Assembly: GCA_963809965.1 (NCBI GenBank)
Contig: CAWELU010000049.1
Location: 1 to 64,000 of the forward strand
DNA from: CAIWHR01 sp963809965
GTDB lineage: Bacteria > Pseudomonadota > Gammaproteobacteria > Burkholderiales > Casimicrobiaceae
Direction of reading: 5' to 3'
Length of the DNA: 64,000 bases
Both the position numbers and the translations under genes were made by a program. The stretch's first letter is position 1. Every line of letters begins with the position of its first letter. A model generated the notes under the pieces. That model worked only from the letters and a program-made list of their open reading frames with translations. It was not told the origin of the DNA and did not search any database. This document shows positions 51,861-60,676 of the stretch, one piece after another.

Positions 51861-53132
51861 TCACTTCTTCAGCTTGGCGATGCCGAGCGCGCTCATCACG
51901 TACTTCTCGTAGAACGGCTCCGACGTGCCCTTCTTCATCTTGCGGATGAAGTACTTCTCGAAGGCGATCTTGGCGAGGTGCACCCACTTGCCCTCGGAGA
52001 ACCAGTTGACGTTGCGCGGCGGAATCTGCGGCAGCGCGACGAACGCGATGCCGGTGTCGCCCATGTCGGCGAGGCAGATGGCGTTCCACGTCGCCGTTTC
52101 GGTCGGCGCCTTGCCGTCCAGTTCGGCGCGAATGTTGTGCGCCGTGGCGGTGACCATCGACTCGATCATGTACCCGGTCTTCGGCGCACCGGTCGGCACC
52201 GGCGTCGGCTCGACCGGTGGAATCGCCACGCAGACGCCGACGGCGTAGACGTTCTGGTACTTGGGGTTGCGTTGGTGCGCGTCGATGACGATCATGCCGC
52301 GCGGATTGGTGAGGCCCTCGATGCCGAACACCGCGTCGATGCCCTTGAACGCCGGCAGCATCATCGAGTACCGGAAGGGGAGCACGTGCTCCTTCTTCGG
52401 CTTGCCGTCCTCGTCGTGCTCGGTCACGTGCATCTTGTCCGGCTCGACCTTGGTCACTTTCGCGTTGCAGATCCACTTGATGTGCCGCTCGCGCATCGCC
52501 GATTCGAGCATCGTCTTCGAGTCGCCGACGCCGCCCAATCCCAGATGGCCGATGTACGGCTCCGCGGTGACGAAGGTCATCGGCACGCGATCGCGAATCC
52601 GGCGCTTGCGCAGATCCCGATCCATGATGAACGCAAACTCGTACGCCGGCCCGAAGCAGGAGGCGCCCTGCACCGCACCCACGACGATGGGACCCGGCTC
52701 CTTGACGAATCGGTCCCAGGCAAGCGCCGCGCGTTCGGCGTGATCGACATGGCAGACGGACTGCGTGTGCCCCTCCGGACCCAGGCCCTCGATCTCGTCG
52801 AAGGCGAGTTTCGGGCCGGTGGCGATGACCAGGTAGTCGTAGTCGAGCATCGTCCCGTCGCCGAGCTCGATCTGGCTCCGCTCGGGATGCAGGCGCTTCG
52901 CCCCCGCGGCGTTGAACGCAATGCCCTTCTTCTCGAGATACGGCGCGGCCGCGAATTCGATGTCCTTGCGCTTGCGCCAGTCGACCGCAACCCACGGGTT
53001 CGACGGGACGAAATGAAAATTCGGGCCGTTGCCGACGACGGTGACGCGGTCGCCGGAGCGCAGTTGTTCCTTCATCTCGTAGGCCATCGGCATGCCGCCC
53101 AAGCCCGCGCCGATGATGACGATGTGTGCCAT
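51861..53132 (-). CDS. Sulfide:quinone-reductase-like FAD flavoprotein
   Basis: This 423-residue pyridine-nucleotide-disulfide oxidoreductase family member has the N-terminal FAD motif (MAHIVIIGAGLGGMPMAYEM, GxGxxG at residues 8-13), YDYLVIATGPKLAFD, and QNVYAVGVCVAIPPVEPT as the second FAD contact. Cys159 (GASCFGPAYEF) and Cys301 (VGVCVAI) occupy the positions of the redox cysteines of sulfide:quinone oxidoreductases. Cys127 and Cys353 are extra. It has no signal peptide; the C-terminal amphipathic region (AKIAFEKYFIRKMKKG) suggests peripheral membrane binding, as in SQR. It probably oxidises sulfide to sulfane sulfur and passes electrons to quinone. It lies between adaptor and pump genes. 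Confidence 0.85.
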   Translation of the reverse strand: MAHIVIIGAGLGGMPMAYEMKEQLRSGDRVTVVGNGPNFHFVPSNPWVAVDWRKRKDIEFAAAPYLEKKGIAFNAAGAKRLHPERSQIELGDGTMLDYDYLVIATGPKLAFDEIEGLGPEGHTQSVCHVDHAERAALAWDRFVKEPGPIVVGAVQGASCFGPAYEFAFIMDRDLRKRRIRDRVPMTFVTAEPYIGHLGLGGVGDSKTMLESAMRERHIKWICNAKVTKVEPDKMHVTEHDEDGKPKKEHVLPFRYSMMLPAFKGIDAVFGIEGLTNPRGMIVIDAHQRNPKYQNVYAVGVCVAIPPVEPTPVPTGAPKTGYMIESMVTATAHNIRAELDGKAPTETATWNAICLADMGDTGIAFVALPQIPPRNVNWFSEGKWVHLAKIAFEKYFIRKMKKGTSEPFYEKYVMSALGIAKLKK

Positions 53133-53175
53133 GTTCGGTTCCTCCTGTGTTGTCCGCCGTGTGATTCGGCGCCGG

Positions 53176-54258
53176 CTACTTCGGAGCCGCTGCCGAGGAT
53201 GTCATTCCCGCCTGCACCGGGTTCTGCGCGATGCGCTCGCCGCCCGCGAGTCCCGCCAGAATTTCGACCTGTCCGTCCCCGACGACCTCGCCGGTGCGGA
53301 CCTGGCGCAGCTGCGGACGACCCTGCCCATCGATCACGTACACGGCGGTCACTTCGCCGCGCCGCAACAGGGCGGCCGCGGGAACCGCGAGTGCGCGGAC
53401 GGTGCCGGTAACGAAATATGCCCGCGCGAATTGACCGGGTAGCACGCCCTCGGTCGCCGGAAGATCGAGCCGGATGCGCGTCGTGTGCGTGCGCGCATCC
53501 GCAAGCGGAATGACGGTCACTTTGGTCGCGGTGACGCTTCTGTCCACTGCGGTGAGGTCGATCCGCACCGGCGCGTCGAGCTTCACGCGCGACAACGTCG
53601 CCTGAGGCAACGTCGCCGTGACGCGCAGCTCCCGCGGATCGAATACGGTGACGAGTGCGCGTCCCGGCTGCGCCATGTCACCGAGCTCGGCGTGCGTCGC
53701 GCCGACCACGCCGGCGTAGGGCGCGGCAATGGTATTGAACGTTTGTGCAGCCGCCGCCTGCCCGGCGTTGGCCTTTACCGCCGCGAGTTGCGCCTGCGCC
53801 GCCTTGTATTCGGCTTCGGACTGGTCGACCGCCGCCTGGCTCACGAATTTCTGCGCGAGGAGATCGCGGTTGCGCTCGTGCTTGCGCTTCGCGTTCGCCA
53901 GATTCGCCTCCGCTTCCGCGACCTGGGACAGGCTCGCCGCGACCGCCTGGTCCGCGGTGCGCGCGTCGATGCGCGCGAGCACCTGTCCCGCGCGCACCGT
54001 ATCGCCGGCCTTGACGTTCAGCTCGACGATGCGACCGGCGACCTGGGCGCCGAGCGTGGCCTGCCGCACGGCTTCGACAACGCCCTCGGCCGCAATCGTC
54101 TGCGGCAGTTCGCGCACCGCCACCTCCAGCGTCGCGCCGACGCCGGGCACGGTCTCAGCGAATGCGCCCGACGCGACAGCGCTCAGGGCGAGGGTCGCGA
54201 CGAACGTCGTCGCCCGCACCGCCCAAGCAGTGCGAGGCCGAGCCAACCGGTTCGACAT
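53176..54258 (-). CDS. HlyD-family RND adaptor of the sulfur island
   Basis: This 360-residue protein has a signal peptide or anchor (about residues 1-34, ending GAFAET), a beta-barrel, a split lipoyl domain (GAQVAGRIVELNVKAGDTVR; NTIAAPYAGVVGATHAELGD) and an alpha-hairpin (EANLANAKRKHERNRDLLAQ). It should connect the RND permease of the same unit to an outer-membrane channel. It ends 43 bases before the flavoprotein start, and the DUF2892 gene lies four bases upstream. No TolC gene is present in this cluster. Confidence 0.88.
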   Translation of the reverse strand: MSNRLARPRTAWAVRATTFVATLALSAVASGAFAETVPGVGATLEVAVRELPQTIAAEGVVEAVRQATLGAQVAGRIVELNVKAGDTVRAGQVLARIDARTADQAVAASLSQVAEAEANLANAKRKHERNRDLLAQKFVSQAAVDQSEAEYKAAQAQLAAVKANAGQAAAAQTFNTIAAPYAGVVGATHAELGDMAQPGRALVTVFDPRELRVTATLPQATLSRVKLDAPVRIDLTAVDRSVTATKVTVIPLADARTHTTRIRLDLPATEGVLPGQFARAYFVTGTVRALAVPAAALLRRGEVTAVYVIDGQGRPQLRQVRTGEVVGDGQVEILAGLAGGERIAQNPVQAGMTSSAAAPK

Positions 54259-54262
54259 CGCC

Positions 54263-54460
54263 TTACTGGCCGGCCTTGCAGGTCTTGATGCCGAACGGCA
54301 GGTACACCGGACACCACCGGAGCAGCCCGGTCATGAGCGGCACGAGTCCGATCAATCCCCACCAGCGGGAATTGCCCTCGAGCAGCACGATGAGCGACAG
54401 CAGTACGAGTCCGGCAACGATGCGCACGGCACGATCGACACCACCAACATTGTGTTCCAT
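54263..54460 (-). CDS. DUF2892 small membrane protein (YgaP-type)
   Basis: This 65-residue protein (MEHNVGGVDRAVRIVAGLVL at its start) has two membrane helices and the end motif RWCPVYLPFGIKTCK with two cysteines. This is the DUF2892 family, which in other proteins (YgaP) is fused to a rhodanese. An AAGGAG ribosome site precedes ATG 54460. It is the first gene of the flavoprotein/RND unit, and an exact TGTGA-N6-TCACA palindrome lies 59 bases upstream. Confidence 0.88.
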   Translation of the reverse strand: MEHNVGGVDRAVRIVAGLVLLSLIVLLEGNSRWWGLIGLVPLMTGLLRWCPVYLPFGIKTCKAGQ

Positions 54461-54518
54461 CTGGATCTCCTTGGTCCGGGTTGCTGTTGTCAATATAGGG
54501 CCGCGCGGCGGCGCAATC

Positions 54519-54534
54519 TGTGACCTGCGTCACA
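54519..54534. promoter_or_regulatory. Crp/Fnr-type palindrome, copy 1
   Basis: TGTGACCTGCGTCACA has two perfect TGTGA half-sites in inverted orientation with a 6-base spacer, the consensus of Crp-family regulators. It is 59 bases upstream of the DUF2892-led unit. Two sites with the same half-sites occur at 55882 and 57779. Confidence 0.7.
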
Positions 54535-54610
54535 CTCTCGAAAGAACGTGGAAAAGGCACCGACGCCCGGCAACGGCGGCGGGGCGTCGCGACTTCGGAA
54601 GACTTCGCGT

Positions 54611-55207
54611 TCAGCCCTGCGGTCGCAGGTGACGGAACCGGCGCTCCAATGCCGCCATGCCCCGTGCCGCCAGCAGCAGGAAGACGACAAAGGCCAGCGC
54701 GTACCAACCCATCGCGAGTCCGGTCACCGATGGCAACGTCATCTCGCCCTGCGCCGAGGTCTTGATCCACGTGTCGATGCCCGGGGTCAGCTCCGCATAC
54801 GCGAAGACGCCGGCGAGCATTCCCAGCGCGAACGCCATGCCGTCCTTGCGCCCGGTCGCGACCGCGGCAATCGCCGTTCCCGGGCAGTACCCGCCGATGA
54901 TGAAGCCGGCGCCGAAAATCAGTCCGCCCAATCCTTGCGCCGCGAGATTGGTCGGCTCGAGATAGAGCTCCTTGAGATCGAGCACCCCGGCGGCGGAAAG
55001 CGCGGCAAGACCGATCATCGCGGTGACGATGGCCGTGAACATGACCTTCACGACGGCCATGTCATGCAGATAGAACACTGCCGTGAGCTTGCGGGCGCTG
55101 CCGAAGCCGGCGCGCTCGAGCGAGAATCCGAAACCGATGCCCAGCGCGAACGCAATCGCCAGGTCGACGCCGACCGTGAATTCCATCGAGGACGAGAGCG
55201 GTAGCAT
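54611..55207 (-). CDS. YeeE/YedE-family half-transporter, second part
   Basis: This 198-residue membrane protein has about five helices and is homologous to one half of the YeeE/TsuA thiosulfate transporter. The helix-loop motif GAGFIIGGYCPGTAIAAVAT carries the conserved pore Cys. I chose ATG 55207, which overlaps the stop of the upstream half as TGATG and has AGGAG eight bases before it; a GTG at 55216 is also in frame. With the upstream half it should import thiosulfate or another sulfane-sulfur donor. Confidence 0.88.
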   Translation of the reverse strand: MLPLSSSMEFTVGVDLAIAFALGIGFGFSLERAGFGSARKLTAVFYLHDMAVVKVMFTAIVTAMIGLAALSAAGVLDLKELYLEPTNLAAQGLGGLIFGAGFIIGGYCPGTAIAAVATGRKDGMAFALGMLAGVFAYAELTPGIDTWIKTSAQGEMTLPSVTGLAMGWYALAFVVFLLLAARGMAALERRFRHLRPQG

Positions 55208-55773
55208 CACAGCCACTCCTTTCGCACGAACCAGGCAAGCAGATAGGCCGAGGCGAACACCGCGACCATGAACACGAGGCTGCCGACGTTGAGGATCGCC
55301 CCGCCGGTGAGCGCCTGACCGCTGGTGCAGCCTTTCGCGATCTTCGCGCCGTATGCCGCGACGAAACCGCCTGCGAACGCGAGCGCCAGGCGCTGGCTGT
55401 CGGAAACACGCGGACCGCGCTCGACCATGAAGCGGATCCGATGGCCGAGCGTCCCGGACACGAGCGCACCGACGAAGGCGCCAATGAGAAGAAAGAGCGT
55501 CCAGGACTGCAGCGGTGCCCCGTCATTGAAGTATTTCGCGTGGACCGGATTCGCGGCGGCATGCTCGGGCGAGACGAGGCCCGCAATCCATGCCGCGAGC
55601 GATCCGAAGGCGCCGGTCGCGCCCAGGCCTCGTCCCGTGATTGCATAGGTAGCGAGCAGCACGAGCCCGAGCAGCACGCCGACGGCGTAGGGGTTCCAGT
55701 AGGGTCGTGCAGCACTCCCCTCCCCCGCCACGCGGGAACCGGGGAACCGCACATCGGAATAGGAATGAGCCAT
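55207..55773 (-). CDS. YeeE/YedE-family half-transporter, first part
   Basis: This 188-residue membrane protein has about four helices and the other YeeE half motif, AKIAKGCTSGQALTGGAILN, with the second conserved pore Cys. The two halves are encoded separately and are coupled translationally (TGATG). An exact Crp-type palindrome lies 109 bases upstream of the start. Related pairs accompany Sox, SQR or persulfide genes, in keeping with the rest of the island. Confidence 0.9.
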   Translation of the reverse strand: MAHSYSDVRFPGSRVAGEGSAARPYWNPYAVGVLLGLVLLATYAITGRGLGATGAFGSLAAWIAGLVSPEHAAANPVHAKYFNDGAPLQSWTLFLLIGAFVGALVSGTLGHRIRFMVERGPRVSDSQRLALAFAGGFVAAYGAKIAKGCTSGQALTGGAILNVGSLVFMVAVFASAYLLAWFVRKEWL

Positions 55774-55881
55774 GAGCGAGTCCTCTTGGGTATCATCCGC
55801 AACCGGCGCGGAACCTGCATGGCATCCGAATTGCGGTTACTAGGAATGCAGCCCTAAGCTACGCCTTCGTCCACCGGTGAA

Positions 55882-55897
55882 TGTGACTTAAGTCACA
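55882..55897. promoter_or_regulatory. Crp/Fnr-type palindrome, copy 2
   Basis: TGTGACTTAAGTCACA is a perfect 16-base palindrome matching TGTGA-N6-TCACA. It lies between the divergent YeeE pair (109 bases away) and the TPR gene (about 25 bases away), so it could control either or both. Confidence 0.75.
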
Positions 55898-55921
55898 CAC
55901 GACGTGCTTTCCGAACGGATC

Positions 55922-57647
55922 ATGATCTGGCGCAAACCCTGCCTCCTGGGAGCCAGCCAACGGCCGGCGCGACCGGGGTCATCGCGTCAGCGAAATCGTC
56001 CGCCATGGGCGGGATGCGCGCGTCGATTGCCGGCGTGGTTCGTAGCGCTGGCGTGGCTCGCGCTCCTGCCAATGGCGTGGGCAAAGGCTCCGCTGCTCGA
56101 GGGAATGGGACCTTACGCTGGGCCGGTCGCGAGCCGGACCGCGCTCGCGCAACGCTATTTCCGGCAGGGCGTGGCACTGGCATGGGGCTTCAATCCGGGC
56201 GAGGCCGCGCGCTCGTTCGCGGCCGCTGCCGAGGCCGATCCCAAGTGCGCGCTTTGCTATTGGGGACTCGCCTGGTCACTTGGACCGAACATCAACGCGG
56301 ACATGGATGCCGCCGCCGCGGACCGCGTGCGCGCGGCGCTCGTGCAGGCGCATGCGGTCTCGCCCACGCCTCGCCGCGCACGCGCGCGCTGATCGACGCG
56401 TTGTCGGCGCGACATCCGCCGTCGGGCGATCCGCTCGCGCCGGACGAAGCCGCCTATGCGGAACGGATGCGCGAGCTGGCGCGCGCGTACCCGCGCGATG
56501 CCGACATCGCGACGCTCGCCGCCGAAGCGCTGATGAACCTCCACCCGTACGACTGGTGGGACCCGCAGGGCGCGCCGCGCGCGTGGACCGGCGAGATCCG
56601 ATCGCTGCTGGCGCGCGCGCTCGAGCTTTCGCCGCGACATCCGGGCGCGAACCATTACTGGATTCACCTGATGGAGCCCTCGCCGCATCCCGAAGCAGGT
56701 CTCGCGAGCGCGGACCGGCTACGCGAGCTTGTCCCCGGCTCCGGCCATCTGCTGCACATGCCGGCCCACATCTACATGCGCGTCGGCCGCTACGCCGATG
56801 CGGTCGCGGCGAACCGGCGCGCGATCGCAGCCGATGCGCGCTATCTCGAGCAGGTCGACGCGCAGGGCGCGTATCGCGTCGGCTACGTCGCCCACAACGC
56901 GCACTTTCTCTGGGCGGCCACCGCGATGCAGGGGCGCAGCGCCGACGCGCTGGCCGCAGCACGCGCCGCGTTTCCCGCCGCATGCGGTCCGCGTCCCGCG
57001 GATCGCAGCACCGGCATCCTGCAGCATTATTACGTGCTGCCGCTGTATGCGCTGGTCCGCTTCGGGCGCTGGCGCGAGATTCTCGAGGACACGCTGCCGC
57101 CGGACGTCAGCGAGCCCTATCCGCTCGCCATCTGGCACTACGCGCGCGGGACCGCCTACGCGAAGACCGGTCGCATCGCCGACGGCCCGCCGCGAACTCG
57201 GCGTCGTCGAACGCCTGGCCGCCGATCCGACGCTCGAGCGTGCGCGAGATCAAGAACATCAATCCGGCCGAGGCGCTGGTGCGAATCGCGGTGCTGACGC
57301 TCACGGCGGACATCGCGCTCGCCGAGCGCCGGCCCGCGGACGCGATCGCACCGCTCGTCGCAAGCCGTCGCCATCGAGGATGCGCTCGCCTACGACGAGC
57401 CGCATCTGTGGCTCGCTCCCACGCGTCACGCGCTGGGCGCCGCGCTGCTCGCCGCCGATCGTCCGGCCGACGCCGAGCGCGTCTACCGCGAGGACCTCGC
57501 GCGCTATCCCGAGAATGGCTGGTCGCTTGCCGGGCTCGCTGCGGCACAACGGCGCCAAGGCCAGGTGGATGCAGTTCGTGCGACCGAAGCGCGCTTTCGC
57601 TCGCGTGGCGCAACGCCGACGTCGCGCTGACGTCGTCGCGCCTGTAG
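55922..57647 (+). CDS. Exported TPR-repeat protein (several +1 frameshifts)
   Basis: About 570 residues after repair. The N-terminus has a basic region then a hydrophobic stretch (LPAWFVALAWLALLPMAWAK), so the protein is probably periplasmic. The rest is alpha-helical, with TPR-like pairs such as YFRQGVALAWGFNPGEAARS, RSFAAAAEADPKCALCYWGL and LRELVPGSGHLLHMPAHIYM. Such proteins act as scaffolds, and I cannot name a partner. Breaks occur near 56370, 57187, 57245 and 57360; at the second, removing one G after GAC joins the frames. It is divergent from the YeeE pair with a Crp-type palindrome between. The start could be GTG 55904. Confidence 0.7.
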
Positions 57648-57740
57648 TTGCTGTCATTTCGCCGACCGGCTGAAACGCCGCCGTCGTTGCGACCAAATGC
57701 CGCAGTCCTTTTCGCCTGCGCATCGCGCGCGGTCAAATTC

Positions 57741-57754
57741 TTGCGCTAGCGCAA
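57741..57754. promoter_or_regulatory. Palindrome upstream of the molybdoenzyme operon
   Basis: TTGCGCTAGCGCAA is a perfect 14-base inverted repeat lying 25 bases upstream of the third Crp-type palindrome. It could bind a second regulator. Which one is unknown. The rest of the 268-base gap holds no gene. Confidence 0.45.
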
Positions 57755-57778
57755 ACATCATCGCGAATCACGCCGCTG

Positions 57779-57794
57779 TGTGACCTGGGTCACA
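57779..57794. promoter_or_regulatory. Crp/Fnr-type palindrome, copy 3
   Basis: TGTGACCTGGGTCACA repeats the TGTGA-N6-TCACA arrangement 122 bases upstream of the molybdoenzyme start. Together with the copies at 54519 and 55882 it marks the three transcription units of the sulfur island. Confidence 0.7.
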
Positions 57795-57915
57795 TTGCCT
57801 CGACGGTGCGCGCAGTCCAATCGCGCTACAGACACAAATTCATGGCCCCTTCCGGGTCGCAGTTCTGGCAAGTCGAGGACGTACCGGTGGGGCACCAGGC
57901 GACGCACACCGGTCC

Positions 57916-60120
57916 ATGGAACATCTCTCCCGCAGACGCTTTCTCAAGATCTCCGCCGCGACGTTCGGCGCCGCCGCGGCCGCGGCGCAATGGGAATCCG
58001 CTCTCGCCGCATCGCCCGCGCCGCCGACCCGGCCGCCGGCGCGGTCGCGACGATCCCGACCTTCTGCGAAATGTGCTTCTGGCGCTGCAGCGGGATCGCC
58101 TACGTCCGCGACGGCAAGCTGTGGAAGTTCGAAGGCAACCCGCGTGACCCGCAGAGCCGCGGCCGGCTCTGTCCGCGCGGCACCGGCGCCGTCGGCGCGC
58201 ACTACGACCCGGACCGACTGCGCAAGCCGCTGATCCGCCGCGGCGAGCGCGGCAAGGAGGAATGGACCGCCGTCACCTGGGACGAGGCGATCGCCCACAT
58301 CGCCGAGAAGATGCAGAAGATCAAGGCGCAGCACGGCCCGGAATCGGTCGCCGTCTTCAATCACGGCATCGGCCAGCGCTTCTTCCAGCACGTGCTGAAG
58401 AGCTGGGGCGCGATCAACTTCGCCGGGCCCGTCGTTCGCGCAGTGCCGCGGTCCGCGCGACGTCGGGTTCACGCTGACGTTCGGCGCCGGCCTGGGCTCG
58501 CCCGAGCCGACCGACATCGCGAACACCGATTGCCTGGTCCTGATCGGCTCGCACCTGGGCGAGAACATGCACAACACGCAGGTGCAGGAGTTCGCGCAGG
58601 CGGTCGAGCGGCGCATTCCGATCATCGTCGTCGATCCGCGCTTCTCGGTCGCGGCGAGCAAGGCCAAGTACTGGCTGCCGATCAAGCCGGGAACCGATCT
58701 CGCGTTGCTGCTCGCGTGGATGAACGTGCTGGTGAGCGAGGGCCGCTACGACCGCGACTTCGTGACGAAGTACGGTTACGGCTTCGACAAGTTCGCCGCC
58801 GAGATCAAGGGCTACACGCCCGGAATGGGCGGCGGGCGAGACCGGCATCGACGCGAGACCTGATTCGCGTCACCGCACGCGAGTTCGCGAGCCACCGGCC
58901 GGCGACGCTCGTGCACCCGGGAAGGCGCGTGAACTGGAACGGCGACGACACGCAGCGCAGCCGCGCGATCGCGCTGCTCTCCGCGCTGCTCGGCAACTGG
59001 GGCCGCAAGGGCGGGCTCTACCTGTCGGCCGGCATGAAGATCGCGCCGTATCCGCTGCCCAAGTATCCGACGTCGGACAAGCCCCACGCCGACGGCTCCG
59101 ATGGCGCGCGCTATCCGTTCGCCGACGAAGGCATCACGACCAGCATTCGCGATGCCACGCTGACCGCGAAGCCGTATCCGATCAAGGGCTGGTTCGTCTA
59201 CTCGTCGAACATTCTCTACGCGCTGCCGAACACGGCCGAGACGCTGAAGGCGATCGACGGGCTCGACCTGCTGGTCGTCGTCGACACGATGCCGAGCGAG
59301 ATCGCCGGCTACGCGGACGTCGTGCTGCCGGAGATCCACGTTCCTCGAGCGCCACGACGAGCTGCTCGTCGGCTTCGGTCGCACGGGCTGGACGTCGCTG
59401 CGCCAGCCGGTCGTCGCCGCGCCGCACGAACAGAAGCCGGGATGGTGGATCGCCAAGCAGCTCGCCGACAAGCTCGGCATCGGCGAGTGCATGCCGTTCA
59501 AGGACATGGAGGAATACCTCGCGTACCGGATCGAGAAATCCGGCTACAGCTGGGCGGATTTCAAGCGCGACGGAGTGATCATCGGCAAGGCGGAGCCCAC
59601 GACCGTCGAGGAGGGCCTCGAGCTCACGTTCGACACACCGTCGAAGAAGGTCGAGTTCTGGTCCGACCAGCTCGCCAAGGCAGGCTTCGATCCGGTGCCG
59701 AAGTACACGGCGCCCGAGGCCGCGCCGGAGGGCCATTTCCGGCTCATCACCGGACGCGCGCCCGTGCACACGTTCAGCCGCACGCAGACCAACCCGCTCC
59801 TGCACGACCTGATGCCCGAGAACGAGGTGTGGGTGAACGGGGCGATCGCAGCGAAGGCGGGGCTGAAATCCGGCGACTACGTCAAGCTCAGGAACCAGGA
59901 CGGCGTGGTCAGCAACCGCGTCCGGGTCAAGGCGACGCAGCGGATCCGTCCCGATTGCGTCTATCTGGTCTACGGCTTCGGCCACACCAGCAAGATGCTG
60001 AAGAGCGCATACCTGAAGGGAGCCAACGCCGCGCAGCTCACGACCAAGTACGTCACGGATCCGCTGATGGGCGGCACCAGCATCCACAGCAACTTCGTGA
60101 CCTTCGTGAAGGAAGCGTGA
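57916..60120 (+). CDS. Polysulfide/thiosulfate reductase-type molybdoenzyme, catalytic subunit (several +1 frameshifts)
   Basis: About 730 residues after repair. A Tat signal (SRRRFLKISAATFGAAAAAA) sends it to the periplasm folded. The 4Fe-4S motif is in FCEMCFWRCSGIAYVRDGKL with a downstream LCPRGTGAVGAHYDPDRLRK. The molybdopterin domains follow, ending RIRPDCVYLVYGFGHTSKML. The length and the FCEMCFWRC signature fit PsrA/PhsA (polysulfide or thiosulfate reductase) better than the longer SoeA sulfite dehydrogenase; direction of use is uncertain. Breaks near 58000, 58432, 58822-58856 and 59340 are mostly repaired by removing one G after a C. Ferredoxin and NrfD subunits follow directly. Confidence 0.88.
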
Positions 60121-60121
60121 G

Positions 60122-60670
60122 ATGACCGCCATGCCCCGCTTCGGAATGGTCATCGACACCCGCAAGTGCGTCGGGTGCATGGACTGCGTGGTCGCCTGCC
60201 AGACGGAGAACGACGTCCCGCACGGCTACTGCCGCGACTGGATCACCACCGAGGTGCGCGGCGAGTTTCCGAACCTGGCGCTGGAGATCCGCTCCGAGCG
60301 CTGCAATCACTGCGACAACCCGCCGTGCGTCACCTGCTGCCCGACCGGCGCGAGCCACGTCGAGCCGCTAGGCAAGGTCGTGCTGGTCACCGCCAACAAG
60401 TGCATCGGCTGCAAGGCCTGCATCTCCGCGTGCCCGTACGACGCGCGCTACGTCCACCCGGACGGCTACGTCGACAAGTGCACGTTCTGCCACCACCGCA
60501 CGAAGGAAGGCAAGGACCCGGCCTGCGTGTCGGTCTGCCCGACGCACTGCATGTACTTCGGCGACCTCGACGACCCGAAGAGCAAGGTCAGCGAGCTCCT
60601 GCGCACGCGCAAATGGCACACGCTGCTGCCCGAAGCCGGCACCAAGCCGCGCGTGTTCTACCTGACGTAA
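60122..60670 (+). CDS. Ferredoxin-like electron-transfer subunit (PsrB type)
   Basis: This 182-residue iron-sulfur subunit has the cysteines for four 4Fe-4S clusters: CVGCMDCVVAC, CNHCDNPPCVTCCP, CIGCKACISACPY and CTFC...ACVSVCP. It passes electrons between the molybdoenzyme and the NrfD membrane subunit. It starts one base after the catalytic subunit's stop and is in one frame. Confidence 0.94.
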   Translation: MTAMPRFGMVIDTRKCVGCMDCVVACQTENDVPHGYCRDWITTEVRGEFPNLALEIRSERCNHCDNPPCVTCCPTGASHVEPLGKVVLVTANKCIGCKACISACPYDARYVHPDGYVDKCTFCHHRTKEGKDPACVSVCPTHCMYFGDLDDPKSKVSELLRTRKWHTLLPEAGTKPRVFYLT

Positions 60671-60676
60671 CGGACG

